From: Agaribacillus sp965228415
Lineage (GTDB): Bacteria > Bacteroidota > Bacteroidia > Cytophagales > Cyclobacteriaceae
Length of the DNA stretch: 64,000 bases
Reading direction: 5' to 3'
Assembly: GCA_965228415.1 (NCBI GenBank)
Contig: OZ245814.1
Coordinates: forward strand, 3,596,001 to 3,660,000
The notes under the pieces: generated by a model
What the model was told of the DNA's origin: nothing
The model's input: only the letters and a program-made list of their open reading frames with translations
The model's database searches: none
Shown here: positions 28,578 through 37,901 of the stretch, in pieces
Layout: the number at the start of each line of letters is the position of its first letter
Numbering within the stretch: the first letter of the stretch is position 1
Position numbers and translations under genes: made by a program

Positions 28578-28612
28578 ATCCTTTTCTGTTGAATCAGAAA
28601 AGGATTTTTTTT
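28578..28612 (+). terminator. Strong intrinsic terminator after rho
   Basis: An 11-bp perfect stem, ATCCTTTTCTG (28578-28588) with CAGAAAAGGAT (28595-28605), a 6-base loop, then a run of eight T residues ending at 28612. Confidence 0.93.
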
Positions 28613-28647
28613 GAAAATAACCGGCTCACATACATCGGTTGCGGCAA

Positions 28648-29190
28648 CTATTTTCTCCAGTCGTCAAAAAGAATGGCGTATGATTCCACATCTATGTATT
28701 CCCCCCATCGCAGGACCAATTGGCGGTGTAATCCCTCTTTTACCATTCCCAGCTTCAGCAGGATTTTGGACGAAGCTTTATTCCTTACCATTGCATAGGC
28801 CTCAACCCTGTTCAGTTTCAGCACTTCAAAAGCATAATTAAGAACCTTCGAAGCGGCCTCACCGGCGTAGCCACTGCCCCAGTACTCCCTCCCGAGCCAA
28901 TAACCGATTTCAGCAGAATTAAATCGACGGTTTAAGGAAAGTTTTACACTCCCTATAATGCAATCGTTATTTTTTATGCTTACAGACCAACGCAGTATTT
29001 GTTGCTGTCTGATCTTATCTATCTCCTGCTGCCGCCATAATTTAGCCTCTTTCATGGTACATGGGTGTGGCAATGAAAGTGTGGTCTGCGCCACCTCCTT
29101 GTTGTTAATTAAGCGAAACCAGGTCTCGGTAGAAGCCTGTTCGAACGATATCAGCTTTAGCCTTTCAGATGTCAGCGTTTTAATTGCCAT
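28648..29190 (-). CDS. GNAT N-acetyltransferase, RimJ/RimL-like
   Basis: 180 residues of the GNAT RimJ/RimL/ribosomal-protein type: SERLKLISF opening, then the RFNSAEIGYWLGREYWGSGY segment with the acetyl-CoA loop GSGYAGEA and the RVEAYAMVRNKASSKILLKLGM region. Such enzymes acetylate N-terminal residues or aminoglycosides. The target is unknown. It converges with rho, sharing the terminator region. Confidence 0.88.
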   Translation of the reverse strand: MAIKTLTSERLKLISFEQASTETWFRLINNKEVAQTTLSLPHPCTMKEAKLWRQQEIDKIRQQQILRWSVSIKNNDCIIGSVKLSLNRRFNSAEIGYWLGREYWGSGYAGEAASKVLNYAFEVLKLNRVEAYAMVRNKASSKILLKLGMVKEGLHRQLVLRWGEYIDVESYAILFDDWRK

Positions 29191-29393
29191 AAGGCAAAAT
29201 AAAAAAAAGCCACTCCAATAATGAAGTAGCTTATTAAATTTTTGTGGGCATTCTTAATAAATGATCGAAGGTACTATGCTCTCAATGCTTACCCCTAAGA
29301 ATAAATTGAATCAATGATTTCCCTAATTTCATAGAGATTGTTTATATACAACATTCCCTGCGAGGAAAATAAATTGGCCTGACTTTCTTCAGA

Positions 29394-30608
29394 TTACTTT
29401 CCGTCCACAAAATCCTGTAAATAGCCGTACCTCTCGGTAATTTTCCCTTTTTCGACAATCGTAGCCCGTTTTATAATCTCGTCTTTGTCTTCGTAAAGCA
29501 AATTGGGTAAAACATGATTGACCAGCTCAAAGCCAAAATCGCGGGAGGCATCTCTGGGTAATTCTCCAGGTAAGTTATCGACTGCCATGACCGTAATGTT
29601 TGCTTCGTCACTTAGTGCGGGTTCTACCTTATCTTCGCTGGGATTATAGTCGTAAATGGGATCGTCAATGGTTGCCGGCTTTTTGGTGGAAGGAATTGAT
29701 CCTTCAATGTCGCAGGTAATATCCGCTATTACTTTGATTTCAAAATCCTTTTTTAATATATCTTCCCTTGTGAAGAGTACCGGAGCACGGGGATCCCAGT
29801 AAGCGCCGGCAATTAGCATGTCGGCGACCCTGGTAAAAGGCAAAAATCCCGGGTCATAATTTACCGGATCTTTGTAGAATTCAGCGCGGTTAAAGGGCTT
29901 GCCTTCTTTGTGAGTGTTATAATCCCGGGCATTGAGCTGGGTGTACACCGGGCCGTCAAATCTTTCTTCAAGAAACGCTGCCGGGCTCACCCTTCTGATG
30001 TCCATACCATTGAGTACTTCCATCGCACCTTTGGTAACACGGCCTCCCCCGGTCAGGACAATTTTGATTTTGGGCAGCTTTACCTTGTCACATTCCTTTT
30101 TTAATTCTTCCAGGTCAAAGCAGTCCTTAGCTCTTTTCAGGTTAAATAAATTATACCGTTTTCCATAGGTTAAAATACCGTTGTATGCGCCCACAATTCC
30201 GGCATATCGGCCAAAAGCAATAAGACGCCGGCCCGATAAATCAGTAAGACACTCGTAATCAATCAGGGTAATTTTTTTTTGCACAATGGCTTGTAGCAGG
30301 TTGCGGTTGTACTCCTGCTTTTTAATCGTGTGAGAAAAAAAGAAATAAGTCTTGTCGGGAATCAGCTCACTTATGGGTACCTCTTTTACACCAAGCAGTA
30401 CGTCACACCCGGACACATTATCGGTCAGGGTGATACCATGTTGCTCATACTCCTCATCCTTAAAACAGCGAATATTACTCTTCTCACAAAACACCGTAAC
30501 ACTGGGATGTAACTCATGGATTTCCCTGGCTTGTTCGGGTATCATGGGCACGCGGCGGTCGGTGGGAATTTTGCCTTCCTTTATTAAACCTATTTTTACT
30601 TCATTCAT
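29394..30608 (-). CDS. Alanine dehydrogenase/PNT-family enzyme, saccharopine dehydrogenase (lysine-forming)-like
   Basis: About 404 residues from ATG 30608 (MNEVKIGLIKEGKIPTDRR). A TTG at 30644 would extend it, but lies in a probable -7 box. The N-terminal lobe has RRVPMIPEQAREIHEL, typical of the AlaDH/PNT/LYS1 fold. The Rossmann part reads KIVLTGGGRVTKGAMEVLNGMDI. The C-terminal part has VIADITCDIEGSIPSTKKPATIDDPIYDY. This matches the Bacteroidota proteins resembling fungal Lys1, which interconvert saccharopine and lysine with NAD. Alanine dehydrogenase is less likely. Confidence 0.85.
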   Translation of the reverse strand: MNEVKIGLIKEGKIPTDRRVPMIPEQAREIHELHPSVTVFCEKSNIRCFKDEEYEQHGITLTDNVSGCDVLLGVKEVPISELIPDKTYFFFSHTIKKQEYNRNLLQAIVQKKITLIDYECLTDLSGRRLIAFGRYAGIVGAYNGILTYGKRYNLFNLKRAKDCFDLEELKKECDKVKLPKIKIVLTGGGRVTKGAMEVLNGMDIRRVSPAAFLEERFDGPVYTQLNARDYNTHKEGKPFNRAEFYKDPVNYDPGFLPFTRVADMLIAGAYWDPRAPVLFTREDILKKDFEIKVIADITCDIEGSIPSTKKPATIDDPIYDYNPSEDKVEPALSDEANITVMAVDNLPGELPRDASRDFGFELVNHVLPNLLYEDKDEIIKRATIVEKGKITERYGYLQDFVDGK

Positions 30609-30641
30609 TAGAATACGGGATAAATGTTGTTGCAAAAACCG

Positions 30642-30649
30642 CAAATTTA
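30642..30649 (-). promoter_or_regulatory. Probable -7 box of the LYS1-like gene
   Basis: TAAATTTG on the minus strand matches TAnnTTTG and lies 34 nt upstream of the ATG at 30608. A matching TTG upstream is not evident. Confidence 0.4.
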
Positions 30650-30710
30650 GGCTTTTTAAAATAATAAGGAAATTGAACGCTTTGCCGGCCTTGTTTTTGG
30701 GCTACAAAAA

Positions 30711-31412
30711 TTAATCTTTTATTTCCAGCTTAAACCCTACGCCATGAAAATTGGTGATGGAAAGGCTTTGGTCTTCCTGCAGGTATTTTCTTAATTTAGA
30801 AATAAACACATCCAGGCTCCTGCCTAAAAAATAGTCATCATCACCCCAAATATCTTTCAATATATCTTCCCTACGGACAATCTGACCCTTCCGCTGACAA
30901 AAAATTCTGAGAATGTCCGCTTCTTTCTGGGTAAGTTTTTTTTCCCAGTCATTGCAGGACAATCTTAGGTTTTGATAATCAAATTTATATTGCCCTAATT
31001 GAGTCAGCGGCGCCGTGGCCGGCTTTTTGTCGGCTCTTTTCAAAAAGACCTCGATGCGTAATATCAGCTCTTCAATGCTAAAAGGCTTGGTTATATAGTC
31101 ATCACCCCCAAGCGTAAATCCATTGATTTTATCTTCTTTCATGGCCTTGGCGGTCAGGAAAATAATAGGGGTGACTTCATCGGTTTTTCTAATTTCACGT
31201 GCCATGGTAAAACCATCCATCTTAGGTAGCATCACATCCAGTACACAGAGATCACATCCGTGATCAAAGAAATACCGGAGGCCCTCCTCGCCGTTTTCAC
31301 ACCAGACTACTTCAAAGCCCGCCACCTCAAGATTGTCTTTAATTACATATCCCAGGTTGGTGTCGTCTTCAACCAATAAAATTTTTTTACCTTTTTTTTG
31401 TGTGATTTTCAT
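30711..31412 (-). CDS. OmpR-family response regulator
   Basis: 233 residues. Receiver domain 1-120: acidic pair ED near residue 16-17, phospho-acceptor D in CVLDVMLPKMDGF (about D57), lysine in DDYITKPF. The C-terminal winged helix (about 135-230) has QKEADILRIFCQRKGQIVRREDILKDIWGDDDYFLGRSLDV-type sequence, as in OmpR/PhoB. It overlaps the histidine-kinase gene by 26 nt, so the pair is translationally coupled. Confidence 0.95.
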   Translation of the reverse strand: MKITQKKGKKILLVEDDTNLGYVIKDNLEVAGFEVVWCENGEEGLRYFFDHGCDLCVLDVMLPKMDGFTMAREIRKTDEVTPIIFLTAKAMKEDKINGFTLGGDDYITKPFSIEELILRIEVFLKRADKKPATAPLTQLGQYKFDYQNLRLSCNDWEKKLTQKEADILRIFCQRKGQIVRREDILKDIWGDDDYFLGRSLDVFISKLRKYLQEDQSLSITNFHGVGFKLEIKD

Positions 31413-32673
31413 GGGGTAAGAATATGCTAAAAGTACTTCCCTGACCGATCGAGCTATGCACGTTGATTTCTCCCCGGTGGGCCATTACGATCTCTCTTAC
31501 ATAATTTAATCCCAGGCCAAACCCTTTTACATCATGAATATTGCCGGTTGAAACCCTGAAAAACCGCTTGAATATGTTCTTCTGATTTTCCATGCTGATC
31601 CCTATACCGTTGTCAACTATTTTAATGACGATCCCACGGGCGATGTCCTCTGTGATAATTCTGATCCTTGGCACCACCTTACAGTATTTCAGGGCATTGT
31701 CTAGCAGATTATAAAGTATATTGGTAACATGGAGCTTATCGGCCTCGATGCAGGTGTGGCGTGCCTGAAGGTCACAGGATATATTCCCTGCACTATTTTC
31801 GACAGATAGCTTCAGGCTTTGAATAGTCTGAGAAATGATATCGTGCAGGTTGACTTTCTCAATTTTCAGATTTACTTTTTCCTTGTCAACAGTAGCCATC
31901 TGTAACACCCTTTCCACCTGATTTTTAAGTCTTACACTCTCTTCCCGAATGATGGAGGCATAGTTTTGAAGTCTTTCCGGGTCTTTGATAATTGACGGGT
32001 TTTTGAGCACCTCTGCAGAGATAGCAATGGTAGAAATAGGTGTTTTAAACTCGTGGGTCATGTTATTGACAAATTCTTTTTGTATGGCAGAGAGCCTTCT
32101 CTGCTTTAGAATTACAAAAAGTGTGTAGGCAAAAAAGACAATGACAATGAGCATTACCAGCGAGGAAAAGGTCCAGATGCCCATCTGGGCTAATAAGCCG
32201 GTATCTTTGGTGGGAAAATACACCCCAAAATAATAACTGTCATTGTCCAATTTCGGAAACCTCGTCGCCTGCTTTTGGTTGGGATTTTTACTCTCCAGAT
32301 TTACATAATCGCCATATACCATCTTTTCATTGCTGCAATCATATATACCATATTCAAAGTCCTTGGCGATTTCCCGGTTTTTAAATTCATTTTTTAAAAA
32401 TTCTTCCAGTTGGTAGGGGTCAATAAAGTTATTGACTCTGACTGTATAGTAATTGGTCGAAAGCTGTTCCACCGGGTTTTGGATAGATGGCGGCAGGTTA
32501 TTGCAGCGGTTGATTTCATCTGCGACACCTTTTAGGGCAATATTCATGCTGTTATTGAATTGCTTTTCCCGCAAGTCGAAAGCCTTTCTCACCCAAAACA
32601 TCTGCGTTAACGTGATCCCCACTAATGAAAAAGTGGCCAAAATTATTACCAGCCGTATCCTGTACCTACTCAT
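31387..32673 (-). CDS. Two-component sensor histidine kinase
   Basis: 428 residues. Membrane helices at about 7-27 and 168-190 enclose a periplasmic sensor of about 140 residues with no family I recognise. The phospho-accepting H is in NNMTHEFKTPIS, followed by the ATPase N box LYNLLDNALKYC, the G1 box IKIVDNGIGIS and the GFGLGLNYVREIV G2 box. It phosphorylates the partner regulator encoded immediately downstream. The signal is unknown. Confidence 0.95.
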   Translation of the reverse strand: MSRYRIRLVIILATFSLVGITLTQMFWVRKAFDLREKQFNNSMNIALKGVADEINRCNNLPPSIQNPVEQLSTNYYTVRVNNFIDPYQLEEFLKNEFKNREIAKDFEYGIYDCSNEKMVYGDYVNLESKNPNQKQATRFPKLDNDSYYFGVYFPTKDTGLLAQMGIWTFSSLVMLIVIVFFAYTLFVILKQRRLSAIQKEFVNNMTHEFKTPISTIAISAEVLKNPSIIKDPERLQNYASIIREESVRLKNQVERVLQMATVDKEKVNLKIEKVNLHDIISQTIQSLKLSVENSAGNISCDLQARHTCIEADKLHVTNILYNLLDNALKYCKVVPRIRIITEDIARGIVIKIVDNGIGISMENQKNIFKRFFRVSTGNIHDVKGFGLGLNYVREIVMAHRGEINVHSSIGQGSTFSIFLPHENHTKKR

Positions 32674-32782
32674 ATCATTAAAAATACGAGAAACTGGTCA
32701 AAATTAGCAGATATTTAACATTTCGTTAACAAAATCCAGCGTCATAGCGGGGTCGTCCCAAGTGCTTTTTGTAGAGTGACGA

Positions 32783-34222
32783 TTATCTGACCTTAAACCA
32801 TAAAGACGTACGCAATCCAAATAGTTCTACATTTCTTCCTTCAACACCCATTTCAGTAATACCCTTTTGATAAAAAAGCGCTGTCTGAAAATACAGATCT
32901 TTTTTTAGTTGCGACTCCAACCCAAGGCTGGTATTGAAGGTACCTGCGTATAGCTCGGGGTTATCTATTCTTTTGGTAGATGTAATGGCGGTACTGAAAT
33001 CATCTTCCTCGATATCGTTGCCAATATCAGCGAGATAGCTATATTCAAATTTCTGAGACAAATACAACATGGGGGTGTAACCTACACTGACAAACATCTT
33101 CTTCCTTTTGGTGAGCGGATAAAAATATTTCAGATTCAGAGGAACGCTGATGATATCTGATGACACCTCAATATCTTGCAGCTCGCCAATATCACGATTG
33201 AGTGCGGGAAATGTGTTTAGGGTCTCTTCACTTTGTGCCGCTATCTCAGAATCGCCCAGGCCAAACTCTAATTTGGTATATTTAAATCCACTTTCCAGCC
33301 TTAAACTCGGAGACATCACCAGTTCCGCTAAAACACCTAAACTCGGCTGTAGCCCCTCACCATGGCCAATGTCATAAGCTGACCTGAGCAGCGTCAGCTC
33401 GGGTCCCCAGCGAAAGCCCACCCCATTCATTTCGTTTTTTTCCAGCACCCGTAAAAGTCTGGAAGGGAGCACAACATCCTTGGTTTTCTTAGTATTACCG
33501 GCTACTTCTTTTTTCTCTTGCCCATCACCACTAACCCCAATATTAAAAAATGGCTGCCAATCATTTGAAGCCAAATAATAACCTTTTTTCCGTAGTGATC
33601 CAGGCCCATGCTGATAGGGCAGGTTTTCGATTTTGACAGGGACTTTTTTTCCATCTTCAAAAACAAATATCCCATTACGCGCAAGGTAAGATCTGACTTC
33701 CGGGGGGGCGTCATCCAGATTGGCCATGTATAGCTGATCACCGGGGAGGGCGTTTTTACCACTGTTTTCCTCTCCCAAATTATATTTTTGAATTAAATCA
33801 TTTAGCTCCTTTTTATTCATAGCAGCTATCAGTGCCTCCGGGTCCCGAGCGGAGTTGGCTGTATTTATGACTTTTTCTTTATAGACATAAACTGTATCAA
33901 TCAGCCGGTTTTCTTTATTACTTAGCTGGTTTTGTAATTCATACAGCTTCTGTTGATCATGTCTAAGCCGGGCCAATTCATCGAGCAGTTCCTGGCTGTC
34001 CGACCCATGAATGTAGGAATACAAGCTAAAATTGAGAAAAGAAACTAATATCACCGAAGCCGCTATCCAGCCTATATTTTTCAGGTTTTTGTACCAGGGC
34101 AAAGCGTAAGTTACGCCTGTCAGGCGTTGATGTAATCCTTCCAGCGCACCGGAGTCAATCCCATAGTCACGATACTCCGCTACCTTTTCCCGTATTCTTT
34201 GATCAAATTTGTTATCATCCAT
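32783..34222 (-). CDS. Membrane-anchored anti-sigma-like protein with C-terminal outer-membrane beta-barrel domain
   Basis: 479 residues. Residues 1-48 look cytosolic (MDDNKFDQRIREKVAEY, like the start of Bacteroidota anti-sigma proteins). A membrane helix follows (about 50-68), then a coiled-coil (about 75-105). From about 260 to the end the sequence alternates polar and aromatic residues as a beta-barrel of the PorT/OMP_b-brl kind, ending in a typical aromatic LRTSLWFKVR. The start overlaps the sigma gene stop by 8 nt, so the two are coupled. The single chain thus appears to combine an inner-membrane helix with an outer-membrane-type domain, which is odd. The sigma-binding role is inferred from position. 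Confidence 0.7.
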   Translation of the reverse strand: MDDNKFDQRIREKVAEYRDYGIDSGALEGLHQRLTGVTYALPWYKNLKNIGWIAASVILVSFLNFSLYSYIHGSDSQELLDELARLRHDQQKLYELQNQLSNKENRLIDTVYVYKEKVINTANSARDPEALIAAMNKKELNDLIQKYNLGEENSGKNALPGDQLYMANLDDAPPEVRSYLARNGIFVFEDGKKVPVKIENLPYQHGPGSLRKKGYYLASNDWQPFFNIGVSGDGQEKKEVAGNTKKTKDVVLPSRLLRVLEKNEMNGVGFRWGPELTLLRSAYDIGHGEGLQPSLGVLAELVMSPSLRLESGFKYTKLEFGLGDSEIAAQSEETLNTFPALNRDIGELQDIEVSSDIISVPLNLKYFYPLTKRKKMFVSVGYTPMLYLSQKFEYSYLADIGNDIEEDDFSTAITSTKRIDNPELYAGTFNTSLGLESQLKKDLYFQTALFYQKGITEMGVEGRNVELFGLRTSLWFKVR

Positions 34223-34781
34223 GGTCCTTATAATTTTCCTTGTGCCATGTTGCCAGTGTCCTCTTCAATTTGCTGCGCGCTACCGACAAGTTTGACTTTG
34301 AGGTACCCACACTTATATTCAGCTTTTCGGCAATTTCCTCGTGTTTGTAACCTTCAATGACAAACAGGTTGAAAACAATGCGGTAAGAAGCCGGAAGCAA
34401 CTGGATTAAAGCGATAATCTCCTTTTCGGAAATAGCATCAATCAGCTCGATATTCTGCCCCTCATCTTTTGCAAAAGAGATGTCTACTGTTTGCCAATGC
34501 TTGTCATTGCGCCGGTAATAATCAATGGCCGTATTGATCATTACTTTTCGTAACCAGGCTTTGAAGGACAGGCCCTTGGTATATTTATCAAGGTTGGTAA
34601 GTATTTTGAAAAACCCATCATTCAAAATTTCTATAGCCTCATTCCTGTCCTTGGAATATCTGAGGCAAATGCTCATGGAATAGCTGTAATACTGGCTATA
34701 CAGCTTATCCTGACAATGACGGTCTCCTTTTTTGCAACCATCAAGTAATTTATAAAGTTCAGCCTGTTCCAGCGTATGCAA
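34215..34781 (-). CDS. ECF RNA polymerase sigma factor
   Basis: 188 residues. Sigma region 2 is at about 20-90 (YSYSMSICLRYSKDRNEAIEILNDGFFKIL, with FKAWLRKVMINTAIDYYRR), and region 4 at about 125-180 (LPASYRIVFNLFVIEGYKHEEIAEKLNISVGTSKSNLSVARSKL). The start codon is TTG. It is followed directly by the anti-sigma-like fusion gene. It probably controls an envelope regulon. Confidence 0.92.
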   Translation of the reverse strand: MHTLEQAELYKLLDGCKKGDRHCQDKLYSQYYSYSMSICLRYSKDRNEAIEILNDGFFKILTNLDKYTKGLSFKAWLRKVMINTAIDYYRRNDKHWQTVDISFAKDEGQNIELIDAISEKEIIALIQLLPASYRIVFNLFVIEGYKHEEIAEKLNISVGTSKSNLSVARSKLKRTLATWHKENYKDHG

Positions 34782-34921
34782 AATGAATATATTAGGCGTT
34801 AGTTATAGAGTCAACACGCACAAAACGATCAAATGGTTGGTTCAGCATAAAATATTTCTGCCCCCAACCAACCTTTTTAAAGTGTTCTGCGTGTTGTGAT
34901 TAAGTTAGGCAAATTAAAAAT

Positions 34922-35413
34922 ATGAGGATTAGCCCATTGAAGATAGTAAGCAGCTTATTCATAAGCTTATTGTTAATAAGTATCATGACCATTGCTTACG
35001 CAAGTGTGGATTCAACATCAAAACCTCCGTCCTGGTTTTATAATATTAGTGAGGCAAAAGAATTGGCAGCAAAAACCGGGAAACCTATTTTAATAAGTTT
35101 CGCAGGCTCGGACTGGTGTAAACCGTGCATCTTATTGACCAGGGAGGTTTTTGAAACCGAAAAGTTTGTTTCCTATGCGGATAAAAATCTGATCCTTGTG
35201 CTGGCAGATTTCCCGCGCTACAAAAAAAACCGGCTTTCCGAACAACAGGTTGAGCACAATGAGGCATTGGCAGAAAAATTTAACCGTGAAGGATCTTTTC
35301 CATTAGTGGTACTAATTGATTCCGAAGGTACTGTCAAAGGCAAAACCGGGTACCGCGAAGGAGGGCCTGAAGACTACATCACACATTTGAACACCCTATT
35401 GGCAGAAAAGTAA
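34922..35413 (+). CDS. Periplasmic thioredoxin-family protein
   Basis: 163 residues with an N-terminal signal/anchor (about 8-27). The thioredoxin-like domain has the active site WCKPC (SFAGSDWCKPCILLTREVF), the cis-proline stretch SFPLVVLIDSEG and the GYREGG ending. It probably reduces cysteines of partners in the envelope. The TAA stop overlaps the ApbE ATG by one base (TAATG), so translation is coupled. It is the first gene of a four-gene set with apbE, DUF4266 and DUF3570. Confidence 0.92.
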   Translation: MRISPLKIVSSLFISLLLISIMTIAYASVDSTSKPPSWFYNISEAKELAAKTGKPILISFAGSDWCKPCILLTREVFETEKFVSYADKNLILVLADFPRYKKNRLSEQQVEHNEALAEKFNREGSFPLVVLIDSEGTVKGKTGYREGGPEDYITHLNTLLAEK

Positions 35414-36453
35414 TGAACGTGGAGAGGTGGATATTGCTAATGGGGTGTTTTTTTCTTTCATCCCCAAATCTTGCCCAGGACTATCAAAGACATTATAAAA
35501 AGGTTTTACTGCTGATGGGTTCGAGGTTTGAGTTTACGGCAGTGGCCAGGGACAGCACCAGCGCTTTGGCCGGCATTGAGGCCGGTATCAAAGAGGTTAG
35601 GCGCATTGAAAAGCTTATTTCTTCCTGGGACCTGCAATCTCAAACCTCAAAGGTTAATGATGCTGCTGGTTTAGCGCCTGTTGTGGTTGATAAAGAATTA
35701 TATGACCTGGTCAAAAGAAGCAAGAAAATATCTGAACTAACCCAGGGCGCCTTTGACATCTCTTATGCCTCCATGGATAAAATCTGGAAATTTGACGGCT
35801 CTGTACAATCCTTACCCGCCAAAGGGGACATTGCACAATCTGTGTCCAGTATTAACTACCAAAATGTGATTTTGGATCCTGGCAATGTCACCATTTTCCT
35901 CAAAGAAAAAGGCATGAAAATAGGTTTTGGGGCCATCGGAAAAGGTTATGCCGCCAATAGGGCAAAAGCTGTCATGCAAAACCACGGCATTGAAAACGGT
36001 GTTGTCAACGCCGGAGGCGATCTCATCACCTGGGGCCAAAGAGATAACAATAAAAGCTGGCGGATTGGTATTGCCGACCCCAAAGATAAAACTAAAATGA
36101 TATCATGGCTTGATGTCAGTGATATGGCGGTAGTTACTTCGGGCAACTACGAAAAGTATGTAATAATTGATGGGCAACGGTATGCACACATTATCGACCC
36201 GCGAACAGGTATGCCTGCCAAAGGATTGAAAAGCGTGACCATTATCTGCACCGACGCAGAGCTGGCCGATGCGCTGGCCACCAGTGTTTTTGTTTTGGGA
36301 AAGGAAAACGGATTACACCTGATCGATCAGTTAAAAGGTATCGAAGGTTTATTGATTACTGATACCGACGAGATGATAACCACCAAAAACCTGCATTTAA
36401 ATTATTATAAAAATCAAGAGGCGGATTACGACTTTAAACTGAGAAGGGAATGA
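35413..36453 (+). CDS. apbE: FAD:protein FMN transferase (ApbE family)
   Basis: 346 residues with a signal peptide (about 1-22). Motifs: FEFTAVARD early, the flavin site GFGAIGKGYAANRAKAVM, NAGGDLITWG, HIIDPRTGMPAKG and DALATSVFVLG. ApbE attaches FMN to Thr/Ser residues of exported proteins using FAD and Mg. The neighbours contain no canonical FMN-binding domain, so the acceptor is unclear. It overlaps the DUF4266 gene by 4 nt. Confidence 0.95.
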   Translation: MNVERWILLMGCFFLSSPNLAQDYQRHYKKVLLLMGSRFEFTAVARDSTSALAGIEAGIKEVRRIEKLISSWDLQSQTSKVNDAAGLAPVVVDKELYDLVKRSKKISELTQGAFDISYASMDKIWKFDGSVQSLPAKGDIAQSVSSINYQNVILDPGNVTIFLKEKGMKIGFGAIGKGYAANRAKAVMQNHGIENGVVNAGGDLITWGQRDNNKSWRIGIADPKDKTKMISWLDVSDMAVVTSGNYEKYVIIDGQRYAHIIDPRTGMPAKGLKSVTIICTDAELADALATSVFVLGKENGLHLIDQLKGIEGLLITDTDEMITTKNLHLNYYKNQEADYDFKLRRE

Positions 36454-36665
36454 GAAAATTAAACCTGATTATCCTGGCATTGCTTTTAACCGCGCAAGCG
36501 GGCTGCGTATCTGTAGCTGCATATCAAAAAGTTTACCTCTATGACGAAAACATGGCATTAGAAGCTCGAAAAATTGAGGTATATGAATCAAATATTGAAG
36601 CCTACCGGGAGGGAGCCTCAGGCGGAAATGGTGGTAAAACCGGGGGAGGATGCGGATGCAATTAG
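36450..36665 (+). CDS. DUF4266 lipoprotein with Gly/Cys-rich tail
   Basis: 71 residues. Lipoprotein signal with lipobox AQAGC (cysteine 19). The mature part has the YLYDENMALEARKIEVYE segment and ends GKTGGGCGCN. The short CGC tail and glycine stretch are typical of the family, whose role is not known. It could be a redox or modification target of the adjacent ApbE or thioredoxin. It overlaps apbE by 4 nt and DUF3570 by 16 nt. Confidence 0.88.
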   Translation: MRKLNLIILALLLTAQAGCVSVAAYQKVYLYDENMALEARKIEVYESNIEAYREGASGGNGGKTGGGCGCN

Positions 36666-37879
36666 CCCTGAAAATAAAGTGGATACCTATACTCATCTGC
36701 TTGCCCGTGTTTTGCGCTGCGCAGCAAGGTCCCAGCCAGGGGCGGCAAGAGCAGTCCTTCCCTAAAAAGGAACTGGATGATACAGAAATTAATTTTTTAT
36801 TGAATTACTATGAGCAGGATGGAGACCATGCAGCCGTAACCGGGGGCAGAGGCACACAAAAGCTCGATAATATTGCCCCGGCCTTTATCATCAACATTCC
36901 TCTCGATACTAATAAGGTGCTGAATATATATACCGGGGTAGATATCTACTCCTCTGCCAGTACAGATAATATTGATTTTAATGTGTCATCCGCCTCAGGA
37001 CAAGATGCCAGGATTTATTTAAATGCTACCTACACAGTAAAAAATAGTGTTAAAAATACCTATCTAAGTTTCATTGGAGGTGTTTCCACAGAATATGACT
37101 ATAATTCCCTATCGGCGGGAATAGGCTGGACAAAACTTTCCAAAGATGAAAACCGGGAACTTCGTTTTACGGGGAAGGTGTATTTTGACAGATGGACCCT
37201 TATTTATCCTGTAGAATTAAGAAATGCCGACGATTTGCTGAATGAGGATCGCCGACGATCTTATAATTTTTCCATGACCTATTCACAGGTTATTAACCGG
37301 AAACTACAGACCTCTATTTCTACTGATCTCGTATATCAATCCGGACTGCTGTCGACGCCATTTCATCGTGTATTCTTTCAGAATAATGACAATGCCACGA
37401 TAGAACGGTTGCCTGATCATAGATTTAAAATACCAGTTGGCGTAAGATTAAACTACTATCTCAGTGACCTTATCATAGCCCGTCTCTTTTATCGGTATTA
37501 TTATGACGACTTTGGCATCACCGCCAATACCTTTAGTATTGAGTTGCCTATTAAAGCCTCGGCGGCTTTCACCTTCTATCCGTTGTATCGCTATCATACG
37601 CAGACCGCAGCAGATTATTTCCAACCCTTTGACGAACATTTGGAAACGGCCTTGTTCTATACCTCCGATTTTGATCTGTCCGGGTTTGCCAGTCACAAAA
37701 TTGGGCTGGGAATACGCTATTCACCACTATATGGCGTTACTAGGTTTAGAGGGCTTTTTGCTAAAAAGAAAAACAGGATTACACAGCTAAAAAGCATTGA
37801 TTTAAGATATGCAAATTATGCGAGGTCCGACGGGCTTGATGCCAATTTAGTCAGTATGGATTTTGCCTTTAAATTTTAA
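36650..37879 (+). CDS. DUF3570 protein (outer-membrane beta-barrel-like)
   Basis: 409 residues with a signal peptide (cut near FCAAQQ). The early part contains the DGDHAAVTGGRGTQKL loop typical of the family. The rest alternates in beta-strands with many aromatics and ends YANYARSDGLDANLVSMDFAFKF, a C-terminal phenylalanine as in outer-membrane proteins. It probably sits in the outer membrane. The role is unknown, but it is always near DUF4266 and ApbE in such clusters. Confidence 0.85.
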   Translation: MRMQLALKIKWIPILICLPVFCAAQQGPSQGRQEQSFPKKELDDTEINFLLNYYEQDGDHAAVTGGRGTQKLDNIAPAFIINIPLDTNKVLNIYTGVDIYSSASTDNIDFNVSSASGQDARIYLNATYTVKNSVKNTYLSFIGGVSTEYDYNSLSAGIGWTKLSKDENRELRFTGKVYFDRWTLIYPVELRNADDLLNEDRRRSYNFSMTYSQVINRKLQTSISTDLVYQSGLLSTPFHRVFFQNNDNATIERLPDHRFKIPVGVRLNYYLSDLIIARLFYRYYYDDFGITANTFSIELPIKASAAFTFYPLYRYHTQTAADYFQPFDEHLETALFYTSDFDLSGFASHKIGLGIRYSPLYGVTRFRGLFAKKKNRITQLKSIDLRYANYARSDGLDANLVSMDFAFKF

Positions 37880-37901
37880 GTTTCATATATTCAGTTGAAT
37901 T

